In this document: one piece after another, positions 36,698 to 44,964 of the stretch
Layout: every line of letters begins with the position of its first letter
Position numbering within the stretch: the stretch's first letter is position 1
Source: Agromyces protaetiae
GTDB lineage: Bacteria > Actinomycetota > Actinomycetes > Actinomycetales > Microbacteriaceae
Length of the DNA: 64,000 nucleotides
Reading direction: 5' to 3'
Assembly (NCBI RefSeq): GCF_030866785.1
Contig: NZ_CP133018.1
Span: 2,542,001 to 2,606,000 of the forward strand
Made by a program: the position numbers and the translations under genes
Notes under the pieces: generated by a model
What the model saw: the letters and a program-made list of their open reading frames with translations, nothing else
What the model was told of the DNA's origin: nothing
The model's database searches: none

Positions 36698-37744
36698 ATG
36701 TCCAACGCCGACCCGGCGCGCACCGGCGAGCCGGTGATCCGCTTCGACCAGGTGAGCAAGGACTTCCGCGGTCGTCGCGACCGCGGCCCGCTCCTCGCGG
36801 TCGACGACGTCAGCCTGAGCGTCGAGCAGGGTGACATCTACGGCATCGTCGGCTTCAGCGGAGCAGGCAAGAGCACGCTCCTGCGCCTGGTCAACGGCCT
36901 CGAACGCCCGAGTTCCGGACGAGTCGTCGTCGAGGGCGTCGAGCTGGCGTCGCTGCGCGGTCGGGAACTCCGCCGGCTCAGGCGGCGCATCGGGATGATC
37001 CACCAGCAGTTCAACCTCATGGCGTCGCGCACCGTGTTCCGCAATGTGGCGTTCCCGCTGACGCTCGCCCGTACGCCACGCGACGAGATCCGCGAGCGGG
37101 TCGCCGAGGTCCTCGACTACGTGGGACTCGCCGACAAGGCCCGCGCGTTCCCGGACCAGCTCTCGGGCGGGCAGAAGCAGCGCGTCGGCATCGCACGGGC
37201 GCTCGCCGCCAGGCCGGACATCCTCATCTCCGACGAGGCGACCTCGGCGCTCGACCCGCAGACCACGGACGAGGTGCTCGAGCTCCTCGAGCGGGCGAAC
37301 CGCGACTACGGACTCACCGTGCTCCTGATCACTCACGAGATGGACGTCGTGCGGAAGGTCTGCAACCGGGTCGCCGTCATGCAGGACGGGCGGATCGTCG
37401 AGGAGGGCACGACGTTCGAGCTGTTCTCCGCCCCGCAGACGGACACGGCCCGGCGGTTCGTCGGCTCGGCGGTGCGCGACGGGCCATCCCCCGCTCTGCT
37501 CGAACGCGCTCGCCGACGCGCGCGTGGCGTGCTCGCGGAGCTGCCGCTCGGCGAACCGGACCCGACCTTCTCCGCACGCCTGCGGGAGACCGGCGTGGAC
37601 TTCCTCGTCCACTACGGAAGCCTCGAAGAAGTCCGCGACCGGACGTTCGGCCGGCTCCTGGTCGAGCTCGTCGGCCCGCCGGCCGCGGTCCAGGGCCTCA
37701 TCGCCGAATTCGGGCTCCGCACGATCCCGGAGCACGCCTCGTGA
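36698..37744 (+). CDS. metN: methionine-type ABC transporter ATP-binding protein MetN
   Basis: 348 residues from ATG 36698 with AGGAGA close upstream. Walker A GFSGAGKSTLLR near 52, Q-loop MIHQQFNLM near 100, ABC signature LSGGQKQR near 155, Walker B ILISDEATSALD near 175, and a C-terminal NIL/ACT-like regulatory domain (LVHYGSLEEVRDRTFGRL near 295) that marks MetN rather than other importers. Overlaps metI by 4 bases (GTGA). It starts a four-gene operon that continues with two flavin-dependent monooxygenases. Confidence 0.93.
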   Translation: MSNADPARTGEPVIRFDQVSKDFRGRRDRGPLLAVDDVSLSVEQGDIYGIVGFSGAGKSTLLRLVNGLERPSSGRVVVEGVELASLRGRELRRLRRRIGMIHQQFNLMASRTVFRNVAFPLTLARTPRDEIRERVAEVLDYVGLADKARAFPDQLSGGQKQRVGIARALAARPDILISDEATSALDPQTTDEVLELLERANRDYGLTVLLITHEMDVVRKVCNRVAVMQDGRIVEEGTTFELFSAPQTDTARRFVGSAVRDGPSPALLERARRRARGVLAELPLGEPDPTFSARLRETGVDFLVHYGSLEEVRDRTFGRLLVELVGPPAAVQGLIAEFGLRTIPEHAS

Positions 37745-38403
37745 GCACCGACTGGACCACCATGTGGCCGAAGATCCTGCAGGCGACGGCCGAGACGCTG
37801 TACCTCGTGACGGCGACCCTGTTCTTCGCGTCGATCGCGGGCCTGCTGCTCGGGTTGCTGCTCTACGCGACGCGACCCGGCAACGTGCTGCAGAGCCGTG
37901 CCGTGCATCTCGGGCTCAACCTCGTCATCAACGTGGTCCGTCCCATCCCGTTCATCATCTTCATCGTGGCCCTCACGCCGGTGACGCGCGCGGTGATCGG
38001 CACGTCGATCGGTCCCAATGCCGCGATCTTCGCCATGACGATCGCGGCCGCGCTCAGCGTCGCCCGGATCGTCGAGAACAACCTCGTCGCCGTGCCGGTC
38101 GGGGTGGTCGAAGCCGCCGCGGCGATGGGGGCGTCGCCGTTCACGATCCTCGTCCGCGTGGTGGTGCCCGAGGCGCTCGGACCGCTGATCCTCGGGCTCA
38201 CCTACATCCTCGTCGCGCTCATCGACTTCTCCGCCATGGCGGGCGTCGTCGGTGGTGGCGGCCTCGGCTCGCTCGCCATGGTGTACGGCTATCAGCGTTT
38301 CGAGATCGAGGTGATGCTCATCACCATCGTCATCCTCGTGCTGCTCGTCCAGCTGGCGCAGCTGCTCGGCAACAAGCTCACCCGCATCATCATGCGCCGC
38401 TGA
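37741..38403 (+). CDS. metI: methionine-type ABC transporter permease MetI
   Basis: 220 residues with five hydrophobic segments. The conserved cytoplasmic coupling loop is EAAAAMGASPFTILVRVVVPEALGPLI near residues 122–148. Starts GTG 37741, coupled to metN. RPIPFIIFIVALTPVTR near 68 is characteristic of MetI. Inner-membrane channel for the MetQ-bound substrate. Confidence 0.93.
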   Translation: MSTDWTTMWPKILQATAETLYLVTATLFFASIAGLLLGLLLYATRPGNVLQSRAVHLGLNLVINVVRPIPFIIFIVALTPVTRAVIGTSIGPNAAIFAMTIAAALSVARIVENNLVAVPVGVVEAAAAMGASPFTILVRVVVPEALGPLILGLTYILVALIDFSAMAGVVGGGGLGSLAMVYGYQRFEIEVMLITIVILVLLVQLAQLLGNKLTRIIMRR

Positions 38404-38418
38404 CCGGAAGGACCCGCT

Positions 38419-39675
38419 GTGACCATCCCCTCATTGCTCCGCTTCGCCGATCCGGGAGCGTCCGTGCGTTCCCGCTTCGCCGACGCGGTGACGGCCGTGG
38501 CCGACCACTTGCGACCGGACGCGGTGCAGCGCGAGATCGCGGGCGCCGATCCGCACGACGAGATCGACCTGTTGCGCCGATTCGGGCTGCTGAGCGCACC
38601 CGTGCCCGCGGCGTTCGGAGGAGGCGGCATCGAGCTCGAGGAGGTGGTGGAGGCCGTGCGCCTCATCGCCCGCGTCGACGGCTCGGTCGCGGCGCTCCTC
38701 GGCTACCACTACCAGCGCGTGCACAGCATCGCGGACGCCGCCGGTGGCGGCGACCCGCAGATCGAGACGCGCCGCGCCCGGCTGCTGACCGACACGGCGC
38801 GCGAGGGCTGGTACTGGGCAGCGACGGGAAGCGCACAGGACGCGGAGTTCACCCTCGAGCCGCACGTCGACGGCGGCTATCTCGTCAGCGGGCGCAAGGG
38901 CTTCGCGACGGGCGCGTCGGTCGCCGACCGGCTGGTGAGCGCCGGCAGCCTCGGCGACCAAGGCCGTGTGCTGCGCTTCGCCATCGACCCGTCCCGTCCC
39001 GGCATCCGCTTCGCGGGCGATTGGGACAACATCGGCCAGCGACTCACCGCGAGCGGCGGCATCGAGCTCGACGGGTATCACGTCCAGGAGGAGGACGTGT
39101 TCGGCTCGTTCCCGCGCTTCAGCGGAGAGGCCGGGGAGTCGTTCGCCCGGGATCCGCAGGCTTCGCTCATCGTGCCGGCGTTCCAGCTGCTGTTCGTGCA
39201 CCTCTACCTCGGTCTCGCGGAGGGCGCCCTCGGCGAGGCATCCGGCTATGTGCGGGCGCAGAGCCGGCCGTGGGTGCACGCCGTCGCCGACTCGCCCGCC
39301 GACGACCCCTATGTGCTGCGGCACGTCGGGGAGTCGGCGGTGCAGCTGAGCGCAGCATCCGCGCTCGCGGATCAGGCGACCGCCGAGCTCGCGTACGGTC
39401 GCGCGCGCGGCGCGGCGCTCACCTACGACGAGCGTTCGCGCATCGCGGTGCGGATCGCGGCGGCGAAGGTCGCGAGTACGCAGGTCGCACTCGCGACCAC
39501 CGCGCGCGTGTTCGAGGCGACGGGCGCCCGCTCGACTCAGCGTGCGGTGGGTCTCGACCGGTTCTGGCGGGAGGCGCGCACGCATACGCTCCACGACCCG
39601 GTGGAGTACAAGATCCGCGAGGTCGGCGACGCGGTCCTGAACGGCCGCTCGCCCGAACCCTCGCACTACCGGTGA
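38419..39675 (+). CDS. DszC/SfnC-like flavin-dependent monooxygenase (acyl-CoA dehydrogenase fold)
   Basis: 418 residues. The acyl-CoA dehydrogenase fold begins with DLLRRFGLLSAPVPAAFGG near 40. The C-terminal RTHTLHDPVEYKIREVGDAVLNG near 388 is characteristic of the DszC/SfnC/IBAH monooxygenase subgroup rather than true fatty acyl dehydrogenases. The usual catalytic Glu of acyl-CoA dehydrogenases is not evident. Such enzymes oxygenate sulfides or amines using FMNH2 from a separate reductase. The position between metNI and an NtaA/DszA-type gene suggests oxidation of the imported sulfur compound. Confidence 0.85.
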   Translation: MTIPSLLRFADPGASVRSRFADAVTAVADHLRPDAVQREIAGADPHDEIDLLRRFGLLSAPVPAAFGGGGIELEEVVEAVRLIARVDGSVAALLGYHYQRVHSIADAAGGGDPQIETRRARLLTDTAREGWYWAATGSAQDAEFTLEPHVDGGYLVSGRKGFATGASVADRLVSAGSLGDQGRVLRFAIDPSRPGIRFAGDWDNIGQRLTASGGIELDGYHVQEEDVFGSFPRFSGEAGESFARDPQASLIVPAFQLLFVHLYLGLAEGALGEASGYVRAQSRPWVHAVADSPADDPYVLRHVGESAVQLSAASALADQATAELAYGRARGAALTYDERSRIAVRIAAAKVASTQVALATTARVFEATGARSTQRAVGLDRFWREARTHTLHDPVEYKIREVGDAVLNGRSPEPSHYR

Positions 39676-39686
39676 GGGGTACGGGC

Positions 39687-41054
39687 ATGACGAGACGGCT
39701 GGCGTTCAATCTGTTCGACATGACGACGACCGGGCACCTCGCCCAGGGGCTCTGGCGGCATCCGGACACCGAGCGGCTCCAGGTGCACACGCTCGCGTTC
39801 TGGACCGCGCAGGCCCGACGAGCGGAGACCGGACTCTTCGACGCGCTGTTCCTCGCCGACGTGCTCGGCGTCTACGAGGGGTACCGCGGCACCCGGGACA
39901 CGGCCGTGCGCGAGGGAGTCCAGGTGCCCAACTACGACCCGCTGCTGCTGGTCCCGGCGATGGCGGCGGTCACGGACCACCTCGGGTTCGTGGTCACGGC
40001 GAGCACGAGCTACGAACCGCCGTTCGCGTTCGCGCGACGCGCGAGCACGCTCGACCATCTCACGGACGGCCGGGTGGGATGGAACGTGGTCACCTCGTAC
40101 CTCCCGAACGCCGCCCGCAACTTCGGGCACCGCGAGGAGATCCCGCACGGCGAGCGGTACCAAATCGCCGAGGAGTACCTCGAGGTGCTCTACAAGCTGT
40201 GGGAGGGCTCGTGGGACGACGACGCGGTCCGGCACGACACCGCCGGCGGCGTCTTCAGCGACCCCGCGAAGGTGCACGCGATCGACCACTCGGGCGAGCA
40301 CTTCCGGGTCGCCGGCCCGCATCTCGTGGATCCGTCACCCCAGCGCACCCCGGTGCTCTACCAGGCGGGCGCATCGCCGACCGGTCTCGCCTTCGCCGGG
40401 CGGCACGCCGAAGCCGTCTTCGTGGGCGGGTCGACCGCCGAGATCGTCGCCCGCGGCGTGCGTGCGATCCGCGAGGCCGCCGAGCAGGCCGGGCGCGACC
40501 CGCAGGCGGTGAAGGTCTTCGCCGAGTTGGGCGTCGTGACCGCCGAGAGCACGCCCGCGGCGCGTGAGAAGCTCGCAGCGCTCGACGCCTTCGCGAGCAT
40601 CGAGGGCTATCTCGCGAAGACCGCAGGCGGCGGTCCCGACCTGCTCGCGTACGAGCCCGATGAACTCGTCGAGCGGCTGCACGAACGCGGGGCCTCCGGA
40701 GCCGCAGGCTACAACCGATTCCCACCGGGCACGACGGTCGGACAGGCGATCGACAGTCTGCGGTCGGTCGGCCAGGGAGCGTTCTTCGCGGTGGGTTCGG
40801 GCGCTGAGGTGGCGGACCGCATCGAGGAATGGGCCGCGCAGACCGGACTCGACGGCTTCAATCTCCGGCAGGCGATCACTCCGGGTTCCGTCGATGACTT
40901 CATCGCGCACGTCGTCCCCGAACTCCAGGCGCGTGGGCGCTATCGCACGTCGTACGAGGAGACCGTCCTGCGGGAGCGTGTCGCGGGCTCCGGCCCGCGG
41001 CTCGCCGCGTCGCATCCCGGTGCGCGGTTCCGCGGCGCGTTCGCCGAACGCTGA
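39687..41054 (+). CDS. NtaA/SnaA/DszA-type FMN-dependent monooxygenase (bacterial luciferase family)
   Basis: 455 residues from ATG 39687. LAFNLFDMTTTGHLAQGLWRHPD at the N-terminus, GLFDALFLADVLGVY near 50, RVGWNVVTSYLPNAARNFGH near 125 and PVLYQAGASPTGLAFAGRHAEAVFVGG near 220 are hallmark blocks of the nitrilotriacetate/sulfone monooxygenase group. DszA and SfnG cleave C–S bonds of sulfones with FMNH2. With the upstream DszC/SfnC-like gene it forms a probable two-step oxidative desulfurisation or dealkylation module. No flavin reductase is in the window. Ends 22 bases from the convergent permease gene. Confidence 0.9.
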   Translation: MTRRLAFNLFDMTTTGHLAQGLWRHPDTERLQVHTLAFWTAQARRAETGLFDALFLADVLGVYEGYRGTRDTAVREGVQVPNYDPLLLVPAMAAVTDHLGFVVTASTSYEPPFAFARRASTLDHLTDGRVGWNVVTSYLPNAARNFGHREEIPHGERYQIAEEYLEVLYKLWEGSWDDDAVRHDTAGGVFSDPAKVHAIDHSGEHFRVAGPHLVDPSPQRTPVLYQAGASPTGLAFAGRHAEAVFVGGSTAEIVARGVRAIREAAEQAGRDPQAVKVFAELGVVTAESTPAAREKLAALDAFASIEGYLAKTAGGGPDLLAYEPDELVERLHERGASGAAGYNRFPPGTTVGQAIDSLRSVGQGAFFAVGSGAEVADRIEEWAAQTGLDGFNLRQAITPGSVDDFIAHVVPELQARGRYRTSYEETVLRERVAGSGPRLAASHPGARFRGAFAER

Positions 41055-41076
41055 CGGCCGCCTCCTCCGCCCGAGA

Positions 41077-42255
41077 CTAGGACGTGCGTTCCGGCATCGC
41101 CGTGCGGCGTTGCTCCCTCGACGTCGCGCCGATGAGGAGGCCTGCGGCGAGGACAGCCTGGGCGAGCAGTCCGAGGTACCAGCTCGCCGCGGTGCGGTCG
41201 ACGAGGGCGGGCACGGTCGTCGCCTCGTGCTGGCCGTCGATCGTGCAGGCGTCGAGGATCTCGGTCGTCTCGCCCGCGACCTGTGCCTGACGGACACCGG
41301 AGGTCACCATGCCGAACAGGTCAGCGGGGCTCTGCATGCTGCCCTGCCAGGTCAGCGGAGTCGCGTCGGCGACGAGCACGAAGGGGTTCGCGGCGAGCAC
41401 CCACCAGGCGAGGTCGAGCCTGGCTCGCTCGGAAGTCGTCCGCTGCCACGCCTCGCACGTGGTCACGCCCTCGCCGTCGGCGTCCTCGACACAGTCGCTG
41501 GCGCCCTCGGCGAACGCCTCGTCGCAGTCGGCGACGAGCTCGGTCGACGACCAGCTGACCCCGCGGTTCTCAGTCACGACCTCGTGCCGCGCGAGATTGC
41601 CGACGAACGCGAACACCAGGATGGTGCCGATCGTCAGGCCCGCGACCACGGCGTAGGCCACGGCCACGGACCTGCCGGGGCGGGCCACCAGTCCGCTCAC
41701 GCCCACGGCGATCGCGCCGAGCACCAGGACCTCCGCGATGAGGATGCCGAGCGAGCCGATGACGACGTGCGCGGCGACGCCGCCGGCCACGGCAGCGACG
41801 AGCAGCACCGGGACGGCGATGCCGACGAACACGAGGCTGGTCACCCACTCGGCGAGCAGCGCCCCGAAGACGCGAGCCGCTGGACTCGACGCGGTCGCCT
41901 CGTCGGACGACGAGTGTTCGGCCGAGCGCCCGACCAGTGCCGACACATTGAGCGCACGCCCCTGCACAGCCGGTCCCGCAACGATCGCGAGCAGCAGCAC
42001 CCAGAAGACCACTGACGAGTAGATGAGCGGGCCGGTGTCGCCGCCGCCCGAGAGCGCGGAGAGTGCCCAGGCCACGACCGCCGACACCACCGTGAGCACG
42101 AGCAGGACGACGGCGTAGACGCCGAGCAGGATCAGGAACCGACGGCTCGCGAAGCGGCGCCGCAGCCGGTCACCGGCGACCGAGCCCGCGCCTTTCTGGC
42201 GCGGGGTCGCGCCGGCGGTCTCGCGTCGGTCGTCTCGGAGGTTCCTGGTGTCCAT
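41077..42255 (-). CDS. ABC-2-type permease-like membrane protein
   Basis: 392 residues. Six or seven hydrophobic segments: residues about 40–65, 78–98, 135–160, 165–190, 200–220 and one near 365–385. A large extracytoplasmic loop between about 225 and 360 contains four Cys (DCDEAFAEGASDC, TTCEAW, LDACTI). The layout is like ABC-2 permeases or a Gram-positive multi-TM exporter subunit, but no ATPase gene is adjacent. Function not assigned. Confidence 0.65.
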   Translation of the reverse strand: MDTRNLRDDRRETAGATPRQKGAGSVAGDRLRRRFASRRFLILLGVYAVVLLVLTVVSAVVAWALSALSGGGDTGPLIYSSVVFWVLLLAIVAGPAVQGRALNVSALVGRSAEHSSSDEATASSPAARVFGALLAEWVTSLVFVGIAVPVLLVAAVAGGVAAHVVIGSLGILIAEVLVLGAIAVGVSGLVARPGRSVAVAYAVVAGLTIGTILVFAFVGNLARHEVVTENRGVSWSSTELVADCDEAFAEGASDCVEDADGEGVTTCEAWQRTTSERARLDLAWWVLAANPFVLVADATPLTWQGSMQSPADLFGMVTSGVRQAQVAGETTEILDACTIDGQHEATTVPALVDRTAASWYLGLLAQAVLAAGLLIGATSREQRRTAMPERTS

Positions 42256-42342
42256 GCCGTCACCTTAGGGCGCGGGATGCCTCGAGCTCGCGCCACGGCG
42301 TAGAACTACCTAGTCGTGCTCGACGTGGTCGCCGGGAAGGCG

Positions 42343-42368
42343 AAAACCCCCGGCGAGCCGGGGGTTTT
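42343..42368 (-). terminator. strong intrinsic terminator of the tRNA operon
   Basis: Stem of 11 bp (AAAACCCCCGG with CCGGGGGTTTT) and a 4-base loop, flanked by an A-run and a T-run. It lies immediately downstream of tRNA-Val(GAC) on the minus strand, and the symmetric tracts mean it could also work for the opposite direction. Confidence 0.9.
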
Positions 42369-42372
42369 CAGT

Positions 42373-42447
42373 TGGTGGGCGATACTGGGATCGAACCAGT
42401 GACCTCTTCCGTGTCAGGGAAGCGCGCTACCGCTGCGCCAATCGCCC
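42373..42447 (-). tRNA. tRNA-Val (anticodon GAC)
   Basis: Cloverleaf with 7-bp acceptor stem GGGCGAT/ATCGCCC, D-arm GCGC…GCGC, anticodon stem CTTCC/GGAAG with loop CTGACAC (anticodon GAC), T-loop TTCGATC and discriminator A. The 3' CCA is encoded. Third and last tRNA of a minus-strand set. Confidence 0.97.
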
Positions 42448-42468
42448 AAGTCGAGGAGAACCTCGTCT

Positions 42469-42542
42469 TGGAGGTGGATACGGGATTCGAACCCGTGTAT
42501 ACGGCTTTGCAGGCCGCTGCCTCGCCTCTCGGCCAATCCACC
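42469..42542 (-). tRNA. tRNA-Cys (anticodon GCA)
   Basis: Acceptor stem GGTGGAT/ATCCACC, anticodon stem CGGCC/AGCCG-type pairing around loop CTGCAAA (anticodon GCA), T-loop TTCGAAT, discriminator U, encoded CCA. Lies between tRNA-Gly and tRNA-Val on the same strand. Confidence 0.97.
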
Positions 42543-42596
42543 GTGTATGGGTTCACCACCAGAAGAACAGCCTGGGAGTGAACCCGGGCTGATCAG

Positions 42597-42668
42597 AGCG
42601 GATGACGAGATTCGAACTCGCGACCCTCACCTTGGCAAGGTGATGCGCTACCACTGCGCCACATCCGC
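42597..42668 (-). tRNA. tRNA-Gly (anticodon GCC)
   Basis: Acceptor stem GCGGATG pairing with the CATCCGC end, anticodon stem TCACC/GGTGA with loop TTGCCAA (anticodon GCC), T-loop TTCGAAT, discriminator U. CCA is not encoded, unlike the two tRNAs downstream. Confidence 0.97.
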
Positions 42669-42696
42669 GTTGCCCGCATTTCTGCGTGCAGAGAGA

Positions 42697-42725
42697 CTCT
42701 AACCGATGATGTGAACGAATCACAA
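42697..42725 (-). promoter_or_regulatory. promoter of the tRNA-Gly–Cys–Val operon
   Basis: TTGTGA (-35, 42720–42725) and TTAGAG (-10, 42697–42702) on the minus strand with a 17-base spacer, placing the start of transcription about 20 bases before tRNA-Gly. The rest of 42669–42949 shows no gene; a TACTAT at 42892–42897 may be the -10 for the plus-strand tRNA-Val. Confidence 0.55.
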
Positions 42726-42949
42726 ACCGAGGGCGTCACACCAGGATTCCGACCCGGTCGCGCCCCGATTCGAGGTCCTATCCCGGGCGTGTCCGCCAGC
42801 CTACGGTCCGCCCATGAGGCCACGGAGACGCGGCGACGACCTCGGGAGGGAGTTCCCCGCCCTCGATGTGCAATCGCCCCCTCGCGTCGGCTACTATCGA
42901 AGACGCGGCCGCTCGCCGGCCGCACCATCCTGTGGGCACCTGCCCTCAT

Positions 42950-43022
42950 GGGCGATTGGCGCAGCTGGTAGCGCGCTTCCTTCACACGGAAGAGGTCGTC
43001 GGTTCGAGCCCGGCATCGCCCA
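42950..43022 (+). tRNA. tRNA-Val (anticodon CAC)
   Basis: Acceptor stem GGGCGAT/ATCGCCC as in the Val(GAC) gene, anticodon stem CTTCC/GGAAG with loop TTCACAC (anticodon CAC), T-loop TTCGAGC, discriminator A; CCA not encoded. Transcribed opposite to the other three tRNAs. With Val(GAC) it covers GUC, GUU and GUG codons; a UAC isoacceptor is not in the window. Confidence 0.97.
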
Positions 43023-43062
43023 CTGACTACGTCGTTCGCCACGCACGCGCGGGGCATCCAGG

Positions 43063-43824
43063 TCAGGTTTCGTCCACGACCGCGATCGGGCTGAACGCCT
43101 GCGGCTCCCCCTCGACCGGAGTCTCAATCGTCTCGACGTCGTCGTCACGCCCGGTGAGGCGATCGACAGCGGCCGCGAACTGGCGGCGGAGCGCATCTTC
43201 CGCCATGGCCGCATCGCCGTCGCGCAGGGCGGTCATGAGTTCGCGATACGTCGGCGAGACCGTCCGGCGCACGGAGTAGCCGTTCTTCTCGGACAGACTC
43301 GCGATGCGCGTCTCGATCGCGAGCGTCGCCATGGCCTTCGACAGGCGGGGGCTGCCGACGGTGTCGACGAGCAGCCGGTGGAACGCGAGGTCGGCATCGC
43401 CGATGGCCCGGGCGTCGTCACCTTCGCTCACGGTCTCGAGCGCGGCGAGCGCCCGATCGAGCGCCTCGAGGTCGAACGCCGCTGGGGCGGCGGCGATCAT
43501 GCGCGCCGCCTGGGACTCGATCGCCATCCGTGCGTCGTAGACGTCGGCGATCTGATCGGGACCGATGGTGGTGACCCGCAGCCCGCGACCGGGCGACGCC
43601 GTCAGCAAGCCCTCTTCCACGAGACGTTGCGCCGCCTCGCGGAGCGGACCGCGGCTGACTCCCAGCTGGCTCGACATCTCCACCTCGCCGATCGGGCTTC
43701 CGACCGGGAGCGCGCCGGTGAAGATCGCCGTACGCAGCTCAGCAGCGATGAGGTCGACGGTGGATGGCCTCGCCACGCGGAGCACCGAAGCCGCCGAAGC
43801 CGGACGCGTCGGATGTGCAGCCAT
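43063..43824 (-). CDS. GntR/FadR-family transcriptional regulator of the ehu operon
   Basis: 253 residues from ATG 43824. N-terminal winged helix (LRTAIFTGALPVGSPIGEVEMSSQLGVSRGPLREAAQRLVEEGLL near residues 30–75) and an all-helical FCD effector domain (DLAFHRLLVDTVGSPRL near 150 and MTALRDGDAAMAEDALRRQF near 205, with the usual Asp/His metal-type residues). Divergent from ehuB with a 241-base shared region carrying TTGTCAACAA-type palindromes, so it is the probable ectoine-responsive controller. It is not the EnuR (MocR-type) regulator known from proteobacteria. Confidence 0.9.
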   Translation of the reverse strand: MAAHPTRPASAASVLRVARPSTVDLIAAELRTAIFTGALPVGSPIGEVEMSSQLGVSRGPLREAAQRLVEEGLLTASPGRGLRVTTIGPDQIADVYDARMAIESQAARMIAAAPAAFDLEALDRALAALETVSEGDDARAIGDADLAFHRLLVDTVGSPRLSKAMATLAIETRIASLSEKNGYSVRRTVSPTYRELMTALRDGDAAMAEDALRRQFAAAVDRLTGRDDDVETIETPVEGEPQAFSPIAVVDET

Positions 43825-43924
43825 CCCGTGCCCCCTCTCTGATCTCCCGCTCGTGGCGGCCCTTTGCATCGTCGACGCCCAGCGCACGGCACCCGGTCGT
43901 CGCCGCCTGTCTCGAGTCTGCCCG

Positions 43925-43986
43925 AGCATAACGATTTTGTACAGTTGTCAACAATCTGCGGATCCGACTGTACTTACGTTGACAGT
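43925..43986. promoter_or_regulatory. gntR promoter and operator region upstream of ehuB
   Basis: On the minus strand TTGACA (43946–43951) and TATGCT (43925–43930) with a 15-base spacer make a promoter for the regulator. The -35 lies inside the palindrome TTGTCAACAA (43945–43954), beside TGTACA (43938–43943). This matches the TNGTNNNACNA pattern of FadR-type operators, suggesting autorepression. A further ACTGT–N10–ACAGT repeat (43967–43986) and a plus-strand TTGACA (43979–43984) face ehuB. Confidence 0.6.
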
Positions 43987-44065
43987 CTCTCTACAGTGGG
44001 CAACCGTGTCGAAACGCGGGCGCTCACGAGCGCCCATCTCTGTATACGGAACTCGAGGAATGACG

Positions 44066-44962
44066 ATGACGACGAAGACCACCCGTACCGGCCTCTCGGC
44101 CGTCGCGATCGGCGCCCTGACGCTCGGCGCACTCGCCGGCTGCGCGAATGACGATGCCACCGAGGCGGGCGGCAGCACGCTCGAGCAGCTCCGCGCCGAC
44201 GGCTCGATCACCGTCGCGATCGCCGACGAACGCCCCTACTCGTGGAAGGAGGGCGACGAGGCGAAGGGCGCGACGATCGCCATGCACGAGCAGATCTTCG
44301 CCGAGATGGGCATCGACCAGGTCGAGGTCGTCGAGGTCGACTGGAACTCGCTCATCCCCGGTCTGAACGCCGGCAGGTTCGACGCGATCAGCGCGGGCAT
44401 GTCCATCATGCCGGACCGTTGCGCCGAAGCGGCGTTCAGCGATCCCGAGATCATGTACACGACGACGCTCATGGTGCCCGAGGGCAACCCGCAGGGGCTC
44501 ACCGACCTCGACTCCGTCGCGGACTCGGGCGGCGACGTCACCCTCGCCGTCCTCTCGGGCGGCATCGAGGCCGGCTACGCCGAAGACCTCGGCATCGGGA
44601 ACACGGTGTCGGTCGACAACGCCCAGAGCGGCATGGACCTCGTGTCGAACGGGCGCGCTGACGCGTTCGCGATGACGGCGATCTCGCTCAACTGGATGGC
44701 CGACAACTCCCCCGACGCCGGCGTCGAGACGACCGACGCCTTCGTTCAGGAGCTCGACGGCGTCGAACAGATCGGCGCGGGCGCCACGGTCTTCCGTCAG
44801 GACGACACCGAGCTGCTCGAGGCCTACAACGAGGCGCTCGCGGGCATCACGGGCGACGCCGAGACCTACCTGTCGCTTGTGGGCGAGTACGGGTTCACCG
44901 AAGAGAACCTGCCGCCGTCGGATCTCACCACCGAGCAGCTCTGCGCCGGTGACCTGAGCTGA
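44066..44962 (+). CDS. ehuB: ectoine/hydroxyectoine ABC transporter substrate-binding protein EhuB
   Basis: 298 residues. Lipobox LAGCAND near residue 26. The family 3 binding fold includes ITVAIADERPYSWKEGDEAKG near 45, GLNAGRFDAISAGMSIMPDRCA near 105 and the EhuB-like EYGFTEENLPP near 277. Two ATGs are in frame; I chose 44066 because GAGGA abuts the first one (44060) with no spacing. Captures the osmolytes ectoine and hydroxyectoine outside the cell. First gene of ehuBCDA. Confidence 0.88.
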   Translation: MTTKTTRTGLSAVAIGALTLGALAGCANDDATEAGGSTLEQLRADGSITVAIADERPYSWKEGDEAKGATIAMHEQIFAEMGIDQVEVVEVDWNSLIPGLNAGRFDAISAGMSIMPDRCAEAAFSDPEIMYTTTLMVPEGNPQGLTDLDSVADSGGDVTLAVLSGGIEAGYAEDLGIGNTVSVDNAQSGMDLVSNGRADAFAMTAISLNWMADNSPDAGVETTDAFVQELDGVEQIGAGATVFRQDDTELLEAYNEALAGITGDAETYLSLVGEYGFTEENLPPSDLTTEQLCAGDLS

Positions 44963-44964
44963 CG

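Noticed and set aside
38419..39675. Fatty acyl-CoA dehydrogenase of beta-oxidation
   Set aside because: The C-terminal RTHTLHDPVEYK block and operon partners fit the DszC/SfnC monooxygenase subgroup, and the usual catalytic Glu is not apparent.
37524..39686. Open frame continuing upstream of the NtaA/DszA-like gene through metI and the DszC-like gene
   Set aside because: The two genes it overlaps are clear in other frames, and the upstream translation is Arg-rich noise. The true start is the ATG at 39687.
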